NCBI GenBank assembly: GCA_002368155.1
Contig: AP018180.1
Span: 434,001-498,000, forward strand
Direction of reading: 5' to 3'
Source: Nostoc carneum NIES-2107
Lineage (GTDB): Bacteria > Cyanobacteriota > Cyanobacteriia > Cyanobacteriales > Nostocaceae
Length of the DNA: 64,000 bases
Under the pieces are notes generated by a model, which was given only the letters and a program-made list of their open reading frames with translations, ran no database searches and was not told where the DNA came from. A program made the position numbers and the translations under genes. Every line of letters begins with the position of its first letter. Position 1 is the stretch's first letter. Shown in pieces: positions 1 to 7,585 of this stretch.

Positions 1-955
1 TTTCCAAATCTGATAGGCGATGAAATTGCTGGTTTAACAGTTCGCGGATACCACCAAAAACTACGGTATTTTGTGATAAAAATTCGGCAATTCTGCCATC
101 AAATAGTTCTTTAATGGTTGTGGCAATAATTTTTAAAGCTAAAGGATGTCCTTTATAAAATTCGATAAGTTTAATTTGTTCTGTATCTGTACCTGAAAGT
201 CCCTGAGTCTGGAAAATTTCTTCGCCATCTACGGCTTTTAATCCAGTTAATTGCAAAGCGCGGACTGGTAGATTTTCTCCAGATGATGCGGCGATTTCTG
301 GCGGGTTTTCTCTACTCGTTAAAATTAAGCAACTTTGATGAGATATGCCACCAATGCGTCTGATTAATTCTCCATAAGCCTCATAACCTGTGCGATATGC
401 TAAAGCACCAGTCTGCAAAATTGATTCGGCGTTATCTAGGATTAATAAACAGCGTGATGAGCGCAGATAATCAATTAATAAAGAAATGCCATCACTATTT
501 TCTTTGGGAATATCAAGTTGCTGCTGATGCGAAAGAAATTTGATTAACTCTGCCAAAATTTCTTGTATCGGTGGCGCATTTTGCAGACTACGCCAAATCA
601 CATAATCAAATTCATCCTGAATCTGCTGTACCAGCTTAATAGCCAGAGAAGTTTTGCCAATTCCCCCCATTCCCAACAGCGCTACCACACGACAGCGTTC
701 TTGCACAACCCACTGTGTTAACTTACTAAGTTCTTCAGCGCGCCCATAAAATGCTAGTACATCAACCGCCTCACCCCAATCAACGCGATGTGCAGTTTGA
801 GGCTTTAGCTGGAGGATTGGGCGTGGAATCTCGACTGCTTCAATTGCTTGCTGTCTTTCTCGCCGTTTATCTACATAATCTAGAACTTGCACGGTGCTAG
901 CAATAAAGCCGATTAAGCCCACAATAAAGCCGATTGTCGCGGAGATAGGATCCAT
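1..955 (-). CDS. STAND/NB-ARC-type ATPase, C-terminus beyond window
   Basis: This gene starts at the ATG at 953-955 and runs off the left edge, so about 318 N-terminal residues are visible. A hydrophobic segment (residues 6-24) at the very N-terminus suggests a membrane anchor. Walker A is GMGGIGKTS (95-103), Walker B is LILDN (171-175), an ILTSRE sensor motif follows near 211, and a GHPLALK motif (the NB-ARC GLPL equivalent) lies near 280. These mark a signal-transduction ATPase of the STAND class. In cyanobacteria such proteins often carry WD40 or TPR repeats after the ATPase, but that part lies outside the window. Target and ligand cannot be told. The family is clear and the function is not. 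Confidence 0.85.
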   Translation of the reverse strand, partial: MDPISATIGFIVGLIGFIASTVQVLDYVDKRRERQQAIEAVEIPRPILQLKPQTAHRVDWGEAVDVLAFYGRAEELSKLTQWVVQERCRVVALLGMGGIGKTSLAIKLVQQIQDEFDYVIWRSLQNAPPIQEILAELIKFLSHQQQLDIPKENSDGISLLIDYLRSSRCLLILDNAESILQTGALAYRTGYEAYGELIRRIGGISHQSCLILTSRENPPEIAASSGENLPVRALQLTGLKAVDGEEIFQTQGLSGTDTEQIKLIEFYKGHPLALKIIATTIKELFDGRIAEFLSQNTVVFGGIRELLNQQFHRLSDLE

Positions 956-990
956 CTTTTTAAGTAGTTGTGCAAAAGGTGGAGAGAGGG

Positions 991-1043
991 AAGGGGGAAT
1001 GGGGACTGGGGATTGGGGACTAGGGACTGGGGAATGGGGAACG
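991..1043. repeat. Heptamer STRR array (GGGGAYT)n
   Basis: Tandem seven-base units GGGGACT, GGGGATT and GGGGAAT. The same heptamer family recurs in this window near 4316, 35607, 36022 (opposite strand), 39390, 42268, 46620 and 62742. It corresponds to the short tandemly repeated repetitive sequences known from Nostocales. Confidence 0.8.
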
Positions 1044-1127
1044 GAAAAGAAGTTTTGGTAATTAATTATGTTGAGGTATTCATTTCCCTACTGAGGAAAT
1101 TTCTGATTTAAATTTAACATTCGCCTA

Positions 1128-1212
1128 GGAAAGCGGGGGAAAGGTGAAGGGTAAAAAGGGAAAAGGTTTTTATCCCCTTACCCTTTCACCTTTACCCTTT
1201 CCCCTTCCCCTA
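1128..1212. repeat. Purine/pyrimidine inverted repeat
   Basis: An AAGGGGAAAGG-like purine-rich arm is followed after an AAAGG/TTTTTATCC centre by a CCTTTACCC/CCTTTCCCC pyrimidine-rich arm, so the RNA could fold into a long imperfect hairpin. A similar element with an 11-bp perfect terminal pair occurs at 3409-3474. Confidence 0.55.
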
Positions 1213-1350
1213 TAAAGCTTGACATATTTCGGATAAATCGCGTCTACTTGCGAACTGTGAAGAGAAATTGTAGAGAAACGCGATCGCAATTAGGAATAAA
1301 TGCACAAGAGTATTTATCATATACTTACGAGGGCTGATAGATACCGAACG

Positions 1351-3375
1351 ATGACCTACTGCCTGAATCCCAGCTGCGATCAACCTGTAAACCCACAAGA
1401 TAGCAATTTTTGCCAAGGCTGTGGGATAAAATTGACACCACTATTGCGGAATCGTTATTGCATTATTCAACCATTGGGAGGCGGTGGATTTGGTAGGACT
1501 TTTTTAGCAGCAGATGAAGATAAGCTGAAAGAATATTGCGTAGTGAAGCAGCTATCACCGCAAGTAAAAGGCACTAATGCGCTACGTAAAGCTACAGAAC
1601 TGTTTCAAGAAGAAGCAAGACGTTTGCAGCAGCTAGGAGAACATCCGCAAATTCCCACTTTGTATGCTTACTTTGGTGAAGATAGCTACCTGTACTTAGT
1701 ACAGCAGTTTATCCAAGGGCAAAGTTTACGACAGGAATTAAAACAACAAGGTACTTTTAGCGAAGCAAAAATTTGGCAGCTTTTAGCCGAATTATTACCT
1801 GTACTGAATTTTGTGCATGAAAATCAGGTAATTCACCGCGATATTAAGCCCGATAATATTATGCGTCGTTCCCCCCAGTCTCAAAATGCAGGGGGGAATT
1901 TAGTGTTGATTGATTTTGGCGTATCCAAGCAAGTCACCGCTACCTCCCTGGAACTTACAGGTACTAGCATTGGTTCTTATGGCTATGCGCCAATGGAACA
2001 AATGAAATATGGTTTAGCATCGCCAGCTAGCGATTTATTTAGTTTGGGAGTAACTTGCTTTTCGCTGTTAACGGGAATTCAGCCATCGCATCTGTATATG
2101 GAAGCTGGCTATAACTGGGTAAAGGATTGGCGAGAACATCTGAAACATCCCATATCTGCACCATTAGAACAGATATTAGATAAGCTTTTACAAAAAGAAG
2201 TTGAGCATCGCTACCAATCAGCAAATGCAGTTTTGCAAGATTTACCACAGCCAACGCAACAAAAAACATTACTACAGGATCATGTTGGTAAACCTAAAGT
2301 TTCAGGATTTAACCTCAAAGCTGCAACTCATCTGCAAAAGCTGCTAGGTAAAACCCAGTTACCATATCAACTGCTGATGGGTGGCGCAATTTTGCTGGTA
2401 GGATGGGCAGGATATGGATATTGGCAAAGTTTACCTCTAACTGGACATGGTGGAGAAGTTAATACCCTGGCTTTTGTGCCAATTTCTTCATCTCCTAAAT
2501 CTCAACGTCAACAACCAAATGTGGCGCTGTTACCCTTACAGCAAATAGCTACAGGAAAAGAAGGCATATTAGCTAGCGGTAGCGATGATCAAACAGTTAG
2601 AATTTGGAACTTGCAGCAAAAACAAGTAATTCGTACCCTGAAAGCGGATTCTGGTTGGGTGTATGCTGTAGCAATTACTCCAGATAGTCAAACTGCGATC
2701 GCAGGTTATAAAAACCACACCATCAAAATCTGGAATCTCAACACTGGTAAAGAAATTCGCACTTTAAAGGGACATCACGGTTTAGTTAATTCTGTGGCGA
2801 TTAGCCCAGATGGGCAAACTGTAGTCAGTGGTAGTTACGATAAAACTATTAAAATCTGGGATTTGGCGACAGGTAAAGAACTTCGCACCCTCAAGGGACA
2901 TACAAGAGAAGTGTTAGCTGTAGCCATCAGTCCCGACGGTGAGAAAATTGTTAGTGCTAGCGCCGATAGAACTATCAAAATTTGGCAGCTAAAAACAGGT
3001 AAAGAAATACATACACTGCAAGGACATTCCCTCGATGTCAACGCCTTAGCCATTAGTCCCAATGGACAGTTATTAGCCAGCGCCAGCGATGATAAAACCA
3101 TTAAACTCTGGAATCTCAATACAGGCAAGCTGATCCGTAGCTTTGGAGGACACGCAGCCGATGTCAATGCGATCGCCTTTAGTCCCAACGGCGAGTATAT
3201 TGCTAGTGCTAGCGATGACAAAACTGTAAAAGTCTGGCAAAAAACCACAGGAGAAGTCATCAAAACTTTTCAAGGACATACAGCCGAAGTTTACGCAGTG
3301 GCTTTTAGTCCCAATGGCAAAACTTTAGTCAGTGGTAGCAAGGATAAAACCATCAAAATTTGGCATTTGCCCTGA
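1351..3375 (+). CDS. Membrane Ser/Thr protein kinase with WD40 propeller
   Basis: The 674-residue protein is predicted to phosphorylate Ser/Thr residues of unknown partners. An N-terminal zinc-ribbon-like knot (C4, C9, C21, C24) precedes a Hanks-type kinase domain: glycine loop GGGGFG (43-48), lysine K66, HRDIKPDN (162-169) and DFG (188-190). A transmembrane helix follows (341-357), then seven WD40 repeats to the C-terminus, enough for one closed propeller. The ATG at 1351 is preferred over an ATG 17 codons upstream because homologous kinases begin directly with the CLNP zinc knot. The WD part repeats the GH...SPDG...DKTIKIW pattern regularly. It stands alone with its own promoter region. Confidence 0.93.
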   Translation: MTYCLNPSCDQPVNPQDSNFCQGCGIKLTPLLRNRYCIIQPLGGGGFGRTFLAADEDKLKEYCVVKQLSPQVKGTNALRKATELFQEEARRLQQLGEHPQIPTLYAYFGEDSYLYLVQQFIQGQSLRQELKQQGTFSEAKIWQLLAELLPVLNFVHENQVIHRDIKPDNIMRRSPQSQNAGGNLVLIDFGVSKQVTATSLELTGTSIGSYGYAPMEQMKYGLASPASDLFSLGVTCFSLLTGIQPSHLYMEAGYNWVKDWREHLKHPISAPLEQILDKLLQKEVEHRYQSANAVLQDLPQPTQQKTLLQDHVGKPKVSGFNLKAATHLQKLLGKTQLPYQLLMGGAILLVGWAGYGYWQSLPLTGHGGEVNTLAFVPISSSPKSQRQQPNVALLPLQQIATGKEGILASGSDDQTVRIWNLQQKQVIRTLKADSGWVYAVAITPDSQTAIAGYKNHTIKIWNLNTGKEIRTLKGHHGLVNSVAISPDGQTVVSGSYDKTIKIWDLATGKELRTLKGHTREVLAVAISPDGEKIVSASADRTIKIWQLKTGKEIHTLQGHSLDVNALAISPNGQLLASASDDKTIKLWNLNTGKLIRSFGGHAADVNAIAFSPNGEYIASASDDKTVKVWQKTTGEVIKTFQGHTAEVYAVAFSPNGKTLVSGSKDKTIKIWHLP

Positions 3376-3408
3376 TGATAGCAAGCGTCAATTGCAATAC
3401 TTATCGGT

Positions 3409-3474
3409 TAAGGGGAAAAAGGGGAATGGGAAAAGGTAAAGAAAAAACCTTTAACCCTTAACCTTTTCCCCTTA
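3409..3474. repeat. Inverted repeat, possible terminator of the kinase gene
   Basis: An 11-bp perfect terminal pair TAAGGGGAAAA / TTTTCCCCTTA encloses further A/G-rich and C/T-rich complementary stretches. It sits 33 bp after the kinase stop codon and resembles the element at 1128-1212. Confidence 0.55.
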
Positions 3475-3625
3475 CCAATTTTGAGTTCAAAACGCTTAAC
3501 CGAGTAGTATTGGGGTCAATTGTAGAGACGCGATTAATCGCGTCTGTGGTCGAATTTCATCGTAATTTCATTTTGAATTGCCAAAATATGAGTAATACAC
3601 AAAATTACTCATAAACATAATCCCT

Positions 3626-4309
3626 ATGCAATTCTCTCACTGGAAAAACAGTTTTTTGTCATTAGGCTTAATTGCGATCGCTTCTGTATCTAGTAGCGTA
3701 GTAACAGCTTGTTCTCAAAGTACCGCCCAAAACCATACCAACAACGATCATCAAATGAATCACGATGGTATGATGCATCATGGTGGGATGAATCACAGCA
3801 TGGCAATGGATTTAGGCCCAGCTGATGCTAATTATGATTTACGCTTTATTGATGGCATGATTGCCCACCATCAAGGTGCGATTGTCATGGCTAAGGAAGC
3901 ACAGCAAAAATCAAAACGCCCAGAAATTAAAAAGCTAGCAGACGACATTATCAAAGCGCAAAACCAAGAAATTAGCCAAATGAAAAGCTGGCGCACAGCT
4001 TGGTATCCCAAAGCGGGAGCTAAACCAATGGCTTATGATGCTCAAAAGAGTCAGATGATGGAGATGTCATCTGAGCAAATGCAAGCCATGATGATGAGCA
4101 TGGACTTAGGCGCGGCTGATACAGAATTCGACCTCCGCTTTATTGATGCGATGATTCCCCATCATGAAGGCGCTGTGACAATGGCTAAAGATGCCTTGCA
4201 AAAAACAAAGCGTTCTGACATTAAGAACTTAGCACAAGCAATTATCAAGGCACAAGATGCTGAGATTAACCAAATGAAACAGTGGCGAAAGGCTTGGTAT
4301 AACAAGTGA
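3626..4309 (+). CDS. Lipoprotein with two DUF305 domains
   Basis: This 227-residue exported protein has a hydrophobic signal and a lipobox ending in TAC (cysteine near 29), so it is probably a lipoprotein. It then has a Met/His-rich linker and two tandem copies of the DUF305 (ferritin-like four-helix) domain. Both copies keep the pattern LGxAD..YDLRFID.MI.HH.GA..MAK, ending near QMK.WR.AWY. The family is linked to metal, often copper, handling in the envelope; the many Met and His residues agree, but no metal is shown by sequence alone. The two halves are clearly an internal duplication. No operon partner is evident. Confidence 0.88.
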   Translation: MQFSHWKNSFLSLGLIAIASVSSSVVTACSQSTAQNHTNNDHQMNHDGMMHHGGMNHSMAMDLGPADANYDLRFIDGMIAHHQGAIVMAKEAQQKSKRPEIKKLADDIIKAQNQEISQMKSWRTAWYPKAGAKPMAYDAQKSQMMEMSSEQMQAMMMSMDLGAADTEFDLRFIDAMIPHHEGAVTMAKDALQKTKRSDIKNLAQAIIKAQDAEINQMKQWRKAWYNK

Positions 4310-4315
4310 TGGGAT

Positions 4316-4351
4316 TGGGGACTGGGGATTGGGGACTGGGGACTGGGGAAT
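4316..4351. repeat. Heptamer STRR array (GGGGAYT)n
   Basis: About five units of GGGGACT/GGGGATT lie just after the DUF305 gene and before the 42-bp minisatellite. Confidence 0.75.
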
Positions 4352-4399
4352 AGGTAATTATGTAAGTTTCTACCCTACAAAAATTGCTCATGAATTTGT

Positions 4400-4693
4400 G
4401 TAAGGCGATGCATTGCGATTGTGACTCAATACATTAACGATGTAAGGCGATGCATTGCGATTGTCACCCCATACATTAACAATGTAAGGTGATGCATTGC
4501 GATTGTGACTCGATACATTAACAATGCAAACCAATGCATTGCCATTGTGACTCGATACATTAACAATGCAAACCAATGCATTGCCATTGTGACTCGATAC
4601 ATTAACAATGCAAACCAATGCATTGCCATTGTGACTCGATACATTAACAATGCAAACCAATGCATTGCCATTGTCACCCCATACATTAAATTC
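4400..4693. repeat. 42-bp minisatellite, seven units
   Basis: Seven head-to-tail units of 42 bp start at 4400, 4442, 4484, 4526, 4568, 4610 and 4652. Units 1-3 share a GTAAGG(C/T)GATGCATTGCGAT variant. Units 4-6 are identical to each other and carry GCAAACCAATGCATTGCCAT; unit 7 differs only near its end. Each unit contains a GCATTGC core and a CATTAA(C)AATG segment. As 42 is a multiple of three, several frames stay open on both strands. There are no spacers, so it is not a CRISPR array. Identity of the central copies suggests recent expansion. Confidence 0.92.
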
Positions 4694-5284
4694 CCCAGTC
4701 CCCAATCCCTAATCCCCGTCTCAGTCAACAGTCAACAGTCAGGAATATCAGGATTAGAATTATGCAAAAGGTTACGCCTGCATAAAAATCCTTTATCTGT
4801 GTTAATGCTCACAGCTAAAGACAGTATGGAAGATAAAGTTTCTGGACTAGATGCAGGTGCAGATGATTATTTAGTCAAGCCATTTGGCATGGCAGAATTA
4901 TTAGCAAGATTGCGAGCCTTACAAAGGCGATCGCCCCAATTTCAACCGCAGGAATTAACTGTTGGTAATCTCACTCTCGATTACGGCAACAATTTAGTTG
5001 TGAGCCATAATGCTGCGGGAAGTAAGCAGGAAATTCTGCTCACAAATAAAGAATTTCAGCTATTAGAATACTTTATGAAACACCCCAACCAAATTGTGAC
5101 TACCGAACAAATTCGTAATCAGCTTTGGGAAGTGAGTGCAGAACCAGCTAGTAATGTAGTAGCAGCACAAATGCGGTTGCTACGTCGCAAATTAGCTAAT
5201 AGTGGCTGCGAAAACATCATTGAAACTTTGCATGGTACAGGATATCGTTTAAATCTCATTATGAATTGGAGCACAGCGACTTGA
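4505..5284 (+). pseudogene. N-truncated OmpR-family response regulator fused in frame to minisatellite
   Basis: From about 4740 the frame encodes the second half of a receiver domain (GLELC, LMLTAKD with the conserved Thr, GADDYLVKPF with the conserved Lys) and a complete OmpR/PhoB winged-helix domain ending HGTGYRL. The first ~50 residues, with the acidic pocket and the phosphoacceptor Asp, are missing. In their place the open frame runs upstream through the 42-bp repeat, giving four copies of a 14-residue repeat (TRYINNANQCIAIV), then repeat-derived residues. The start at 4505 is arbitrary. The remnant resembles RppA-type regulators. It is either a pseudogene or a phosphorylation-blind DNA-binding protein. 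No kinase gene is adjacent. Confidence 0.8.
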
Positions 5285-5294
5285 CTTTTAATGT

Positions 5295-5549
5295 ATGGTT
5301 AAAAATAGAATTTTAATTTGTACCTTAGTAGCTTTATCATCTGGATTTTTTGGCGGTTACATCAGCGGACAACTCACCCTGATGTTGCATAGTCAGAAGT
5401 GCCAAAATCAGAATTGGGGTTTCAAACAAATATGTAACACTTGGGTAGCACCAGGCGCAATTTGGCAAGGTAGCACCACTGGGTTATGGGTAGGCTCAAT
5501 TTTAGGTGCATTTGTTGCGGGTTTAGCAACAAACCAAAATCGTACTTAA
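5295..5549 (+). CDS. Small two-helix membrane protein, unknown
   Basis: This 84-residue protein begins 10 bp after the response-regulator remnant. It has a hydrophobic N-terminal segment (about 6-31, with GGYISG) and a second glycine-rich hydrophobic segment (about 58-78), separated by a loop with two cysteines (36 and 47). I do not recognise the family. Close spacing suggests co-transcription with the upstream remnant. Confidence 0.6.
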   Translation: MVKNRILICTLVALSSGFFGGYISGQLTLMLHSQKCQNQNWGFKQICNTWVAPGAIWQGSTTGLWVGSILGAFVAGLATNQNRT

Positions 5550-5651
5550 CCGGAGTTCGGAATCAGGACAAAGACTGGTAGTCAGCTAAAAATAGCGATT
5601 AACTTTGGATTTATTGATACCCAAATCTAGCAGATAACCCATAATTTGACG

Positions 5652-5675
5652 ATGCGTTACGCTGCGCTAACGCAT
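5652..5675. repeat. Short palindrome ATGCGTTA...TAACGCAT
   Basis: An 8-bp perfect inverted pair around an 8-base loop. It belongs with the GGTGCGTTAC-type hairpins at 19387-19416 and 61147-61173. Confidence 0.6.
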
Positions 5676-5678
5676 TCT

Positions 5679-5787
5679 ACTGGCGTGGCAAGGCTAAAAT
5701 AGTGCATTAGATTAGAAAAAATTACCCGCAGATAAAAGCGGATAAAACTAATTTCTATTGCAACATTTAAGGCTTGCCACGCCACTA
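5679..5787. mobile_element. MITE-like element, ~109 bp
   Basis: Terminal inverted repeats of about 17 bp with the core TGGCGTGGCAAG (5682-5693) and its complement CTTGCCACGCCA (5773-5784) flank an AT-rich centre with no open frame. This is the layout of a non-autonomous miniature element. No matching transposase is in the window and target-site duplications are unclear. Confidence 0.55.
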
Positions 5788-5815
5788 CTAATATGCCCAA
5801 ACTACTCGATCAAGG

Positions 5816-6012
5816 ATTGTCAGCTGGAAACTGACAATTTTTCTCCCCAGTTTCCTTAATCGAGAAGTCGTGACATTTATAAATACAACTAAAGGTTTCA
5901 GGAGATGGAAATCGCAACCTTTTTGCGTGATGGAGGTATTATCTATTCCCCTTTGGGTGAATCCTTGGGATACGCTAAGCAAGCGTCAGTCACTCATGGG
6001 GAAACCCGCTAG
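5816..6012. other. Structured non-coding stretch, possible interspersed repeat
   Basis: It begins with a perfect 8-bp hairpin ATTGTCAG/CTGACAAT (5816-5838) followed by TTTTT, which could be a terminator for the plus-strand genes upstream. Beyond it are an ACGCT/AGCGT-type hairpin and a distant TTCCCC/GGGGAA pair around 5947 and 5999. No gene is convincing. From memory, the 5945-6010 segment resembles a dispersed cyanobacterial repeat, but I cannot confirm this here. Confidence 0.4.
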
Positions 6013-6034
6013 ACCTTGCTGACTCTGTCATCAA

Positions 6035-6424
6035 CTATTGACTATCCGTTGAAGCAGTAGGCGCTTGCAAATTACTCACATTTTTCCAAGAATGAGTACT
6101 CGTGTCAAAACAGCACCATGTTGCACTTTTGGGTTCTTGGTAGCAAAATAAAGTGCGGTCTTGACCATCTAGGTAGTCAGTTAAATAATAAACAATGCCT
6201 CGAAAAGGATAGGTTTTGCGGCTGAGTCGTTTAGCTACCGCTTGATTGGGACATTCAACCACAAAAACTGGTTTTCCATCCAGGTGCGCCAAAGAGAAGA
6301 TACACATCCGCAAAATGGCTCTGAGCCAACTTTCAGAATTGTCAAAGTAATCATCTATGATTTTGTTAGTCAGAGCTTGCTCAAGGGTACGGTCTTTATT
6401 TTGGGGAGTTTGGGCTTCAGACAT
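6035..6424 (-). CDS. Hypothetical protein, 129 aa
   Basis: A soluble protein of 129 residues with an ATG start. The middle is alpha/beta-like (SLAHLDGKPVFVVECPN, then YPFRGIVYYLTDYLDG) and the tail is Ser/Thr/Ala-rich. It has no signal peptide or membrane helix. I do not recognise it beyond a likely cyanobacterial hypothetical family. It is transcribed away from the 101-residue gene at 6651, sharing a ~226-bp promoter region. Confidence 0.65.
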   Translation of the reverse strand: MSEAQTPQNKDRTLEQALTNKIIDDYFDNSESWLRAILRMCIFSLAHLDGKPVFVVECPNQAVAKRLSRKTYPFRGIVYYLTDYLDGQDRTLFCYQEPKSATWCCFDTSTHSWKNVSNLQAPTASTDSQ

Positions 6425-6650
6425 AGCATCACCTATTAGCTACACCGATGGTTTGAGATTAAACCAAAATATTGAAAAGTGACAAGGGTATAGGCAATAA
6501 TTGCCTCTGTCCCCTTGTATCCCTTGATTAACACTGTCTCTTGTGAAATGCCAAGAGTCAAGTGATGTCTAAGAGCGATACCCCCTACGCAATTTTTGGG
6601 AGTTGAGCATGACTGGTAAAATATACTCATAGCTTTATGAGCCAATTGTC

Positions 6651-6956
6651 ATGCCTGCTGAAACTAATGAAGTAAATCAAACCACCACTGGTGCTGATGC
6701 TATTGACATAGCGATCGCAAAGGGAATTGATTTTGATGGTTCTCCCATTCCTACTGCCAAGCTGGAACTATACAACAAAGTCATGGCTCTAGAGGCAAAT
6801 AGACAGCGTAGCGGCGTATCTAATACCATGCGATCGCGTATTGTCAGAATTGGGGCGAAGCACATTCCCCAAGCAGAACTCGACACCTTGCTCACAGAAG
6901 CTGGTTTTGCACCTTTGAAAGAAAAAGAAATTGCCTTTTTTTACGGCGGTAAGTAG
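6651..6956 (+). CDS. Conserved small soluble protein, 101 aa (possibly DUF4090)
   Basis: This 101-residue protein has a low-complexity N-terminus, then an ordered core with IDFDGSPIP, KVMALEANRQRSGVSNTMRSRIVRIGAKHIPQ in pieces, and a C-terminal FAPLKEKEIAFFYGGK. The unusually fixed-looking basic helix (RQRSGVSNTMRSR) suggests a nucleic-acid or protein contact. From memory it resembles the cyanobacterial DUF4090 family, which I cannot verify here. The ATG at 6651 is the only sensible start. A strong terminator follows at 6974-7017, so it is probably monocistronic. Confidence 0.75.
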   Translation: MPAETNEVNQTTTGADAIDIAIAKGIDFDGSPIPTAKLELYNKVMALEANRQRSGVSNTMRSRIVRIGAKHIPQAELDTLLTEAGFAPLKEKEIAFFYGGK

Positions 6957-6973
6957 TATATCTGCTGCCTCTA

Positions 6974-7017
6974 ACCTGTCTTTGTTACCCTAGCAGGTTC
7001 ACAAAGACAGGTATTTT
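6974..7017 (+). terminator. Rho-independent terminator
   Basis: Perfect 12-bp stem ACCTGTCTTTGT / ACAAAGACAGGT (6974-6985 with 7001-7012) followed by ATTTTT, 17 bp after the stop of the 101-residue gene. Confidence 0.8.
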
Positions 7018-7163
7018 TATGTGTTGAAAAATGATTACGACAGATGGATCGCCCAAAAGCGCAATCAATCCCAAATCCTATAAATACTCTAAATGCTCTC
7101 GGCAAGCAAAAAAACTAGTTAACAATCATAATGTATTTGTCTAGTTAATTACTAAACTTACTT

Positions 7164-7448
7164 ATGCCGAAAGCAATTTGGAATGGAGCAACTCTAGCCG
7201 AGAGCGATCAAACTATTGTTGTGGAAGGTAACCATTACTTTCCAGCTGACGCTATTAACAAGCAGTACTTTAAAGAAAGTAATACCCACACTACTTGTCC
7301 GTGGAAAGGCGTTGCTAGTTACTATAGTGTTGAAGTTGATGGGCAAGTCAATCAAGACGCTGCTTGGTACTATCCCAACGCCAAAGAGAGAGCTAAAAAT
7401 ATTGAAGGCTATGTTGCCTTCTGGCGCGGTGTCAAAGTCGAAGCTTAG
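7164..7448 (+). CDS. DUF427 domain protein
   Basis: The 94-residue protein is a complete single DUF427 domain: KAIWNG..LAES at the start, YFP near 26, the conserved TTCPWKGVASYYSV near 43-56, and a C-terminal AWYYPNAKERAKNIEGYVAFW. The family is a small beta-rich fold of unknown biochemical role, common in cyanobacteria. A second frame over the same bases (7216-7458) has no family resemblance and is ignored. Hairpins follow at 7472-7494 and 7537-7562, before the convergent Crp-type gene. Confidence 0.9.
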   Translation: MPKAIWNGATLAESDQTIVVEGNHYFPADAINKQYFKESNTHTTCPWKGVASYYSVEVDGQVNQDAAWYYPNAKERAKNIEGYVAFWRGVKVEA

Positions 7449-7471
7449 TCAAGATTAATCTCTAGTTTATT

Positions 7472-7500
7472 CCTGAAACTTTTTGTTTTTCAGGTTATTT
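7472..7500 (+). terminator. Probable terminator of the DUF427 gene
   Basis: Stem CCTGAAA / TTTCAGG (7472-7478 with 7488-7494) followed by TTATTT, 24 bp after the stop codon. Confidence 0.6.
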
Positions 7501-7536
7501 ACACAAGCCAGCCAGCCATAATTCTACTGTTTTTAT

Positions 7537-7562
7537 TGGTGGTTGATATTAGTCAACCACCA
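7537..7562. repeat. Perfect hairpin between convergent genes
   Basis: A 10-bp perfect stem TGGTGGTTGA / TCAACCACCA with a 6-base loop lies between the 3' ends of the DUF427 and Crp-type genes. Neither side has a classic T-run, so a terminator or mRNA-stability role is only suggested. Confidence 0.55.
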
Positions 7563-7585
7563 GAATAGAGACATAATTTTTTGAT

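Larger units (their letters stand above)
956..1350. other. Intergenic region with two repeat blocks
   Basis: This 395-bp gap lies between the divergent STAND ATPase and the Ser/Thr kinase. It holds a GGGGACT/GGGGATT heptamer array (991-1043) and an A/G-rich then C/T-rich imperfect inverted repeat (about 1128-1212). Both intergenic promoters must lie here, but no sigma-factor motif is convincing. Confidence 0.6.

Noticed and set aside
2835-3263. Minus-strand frames within the WD40 repeats
   Set aside because: Shadow of a repetitive coding region.
4400-4693. Possible CRISPR array
   Set aside because: Units are contiguous 42-bp copies with no unique spacers, and no cas genes are present.
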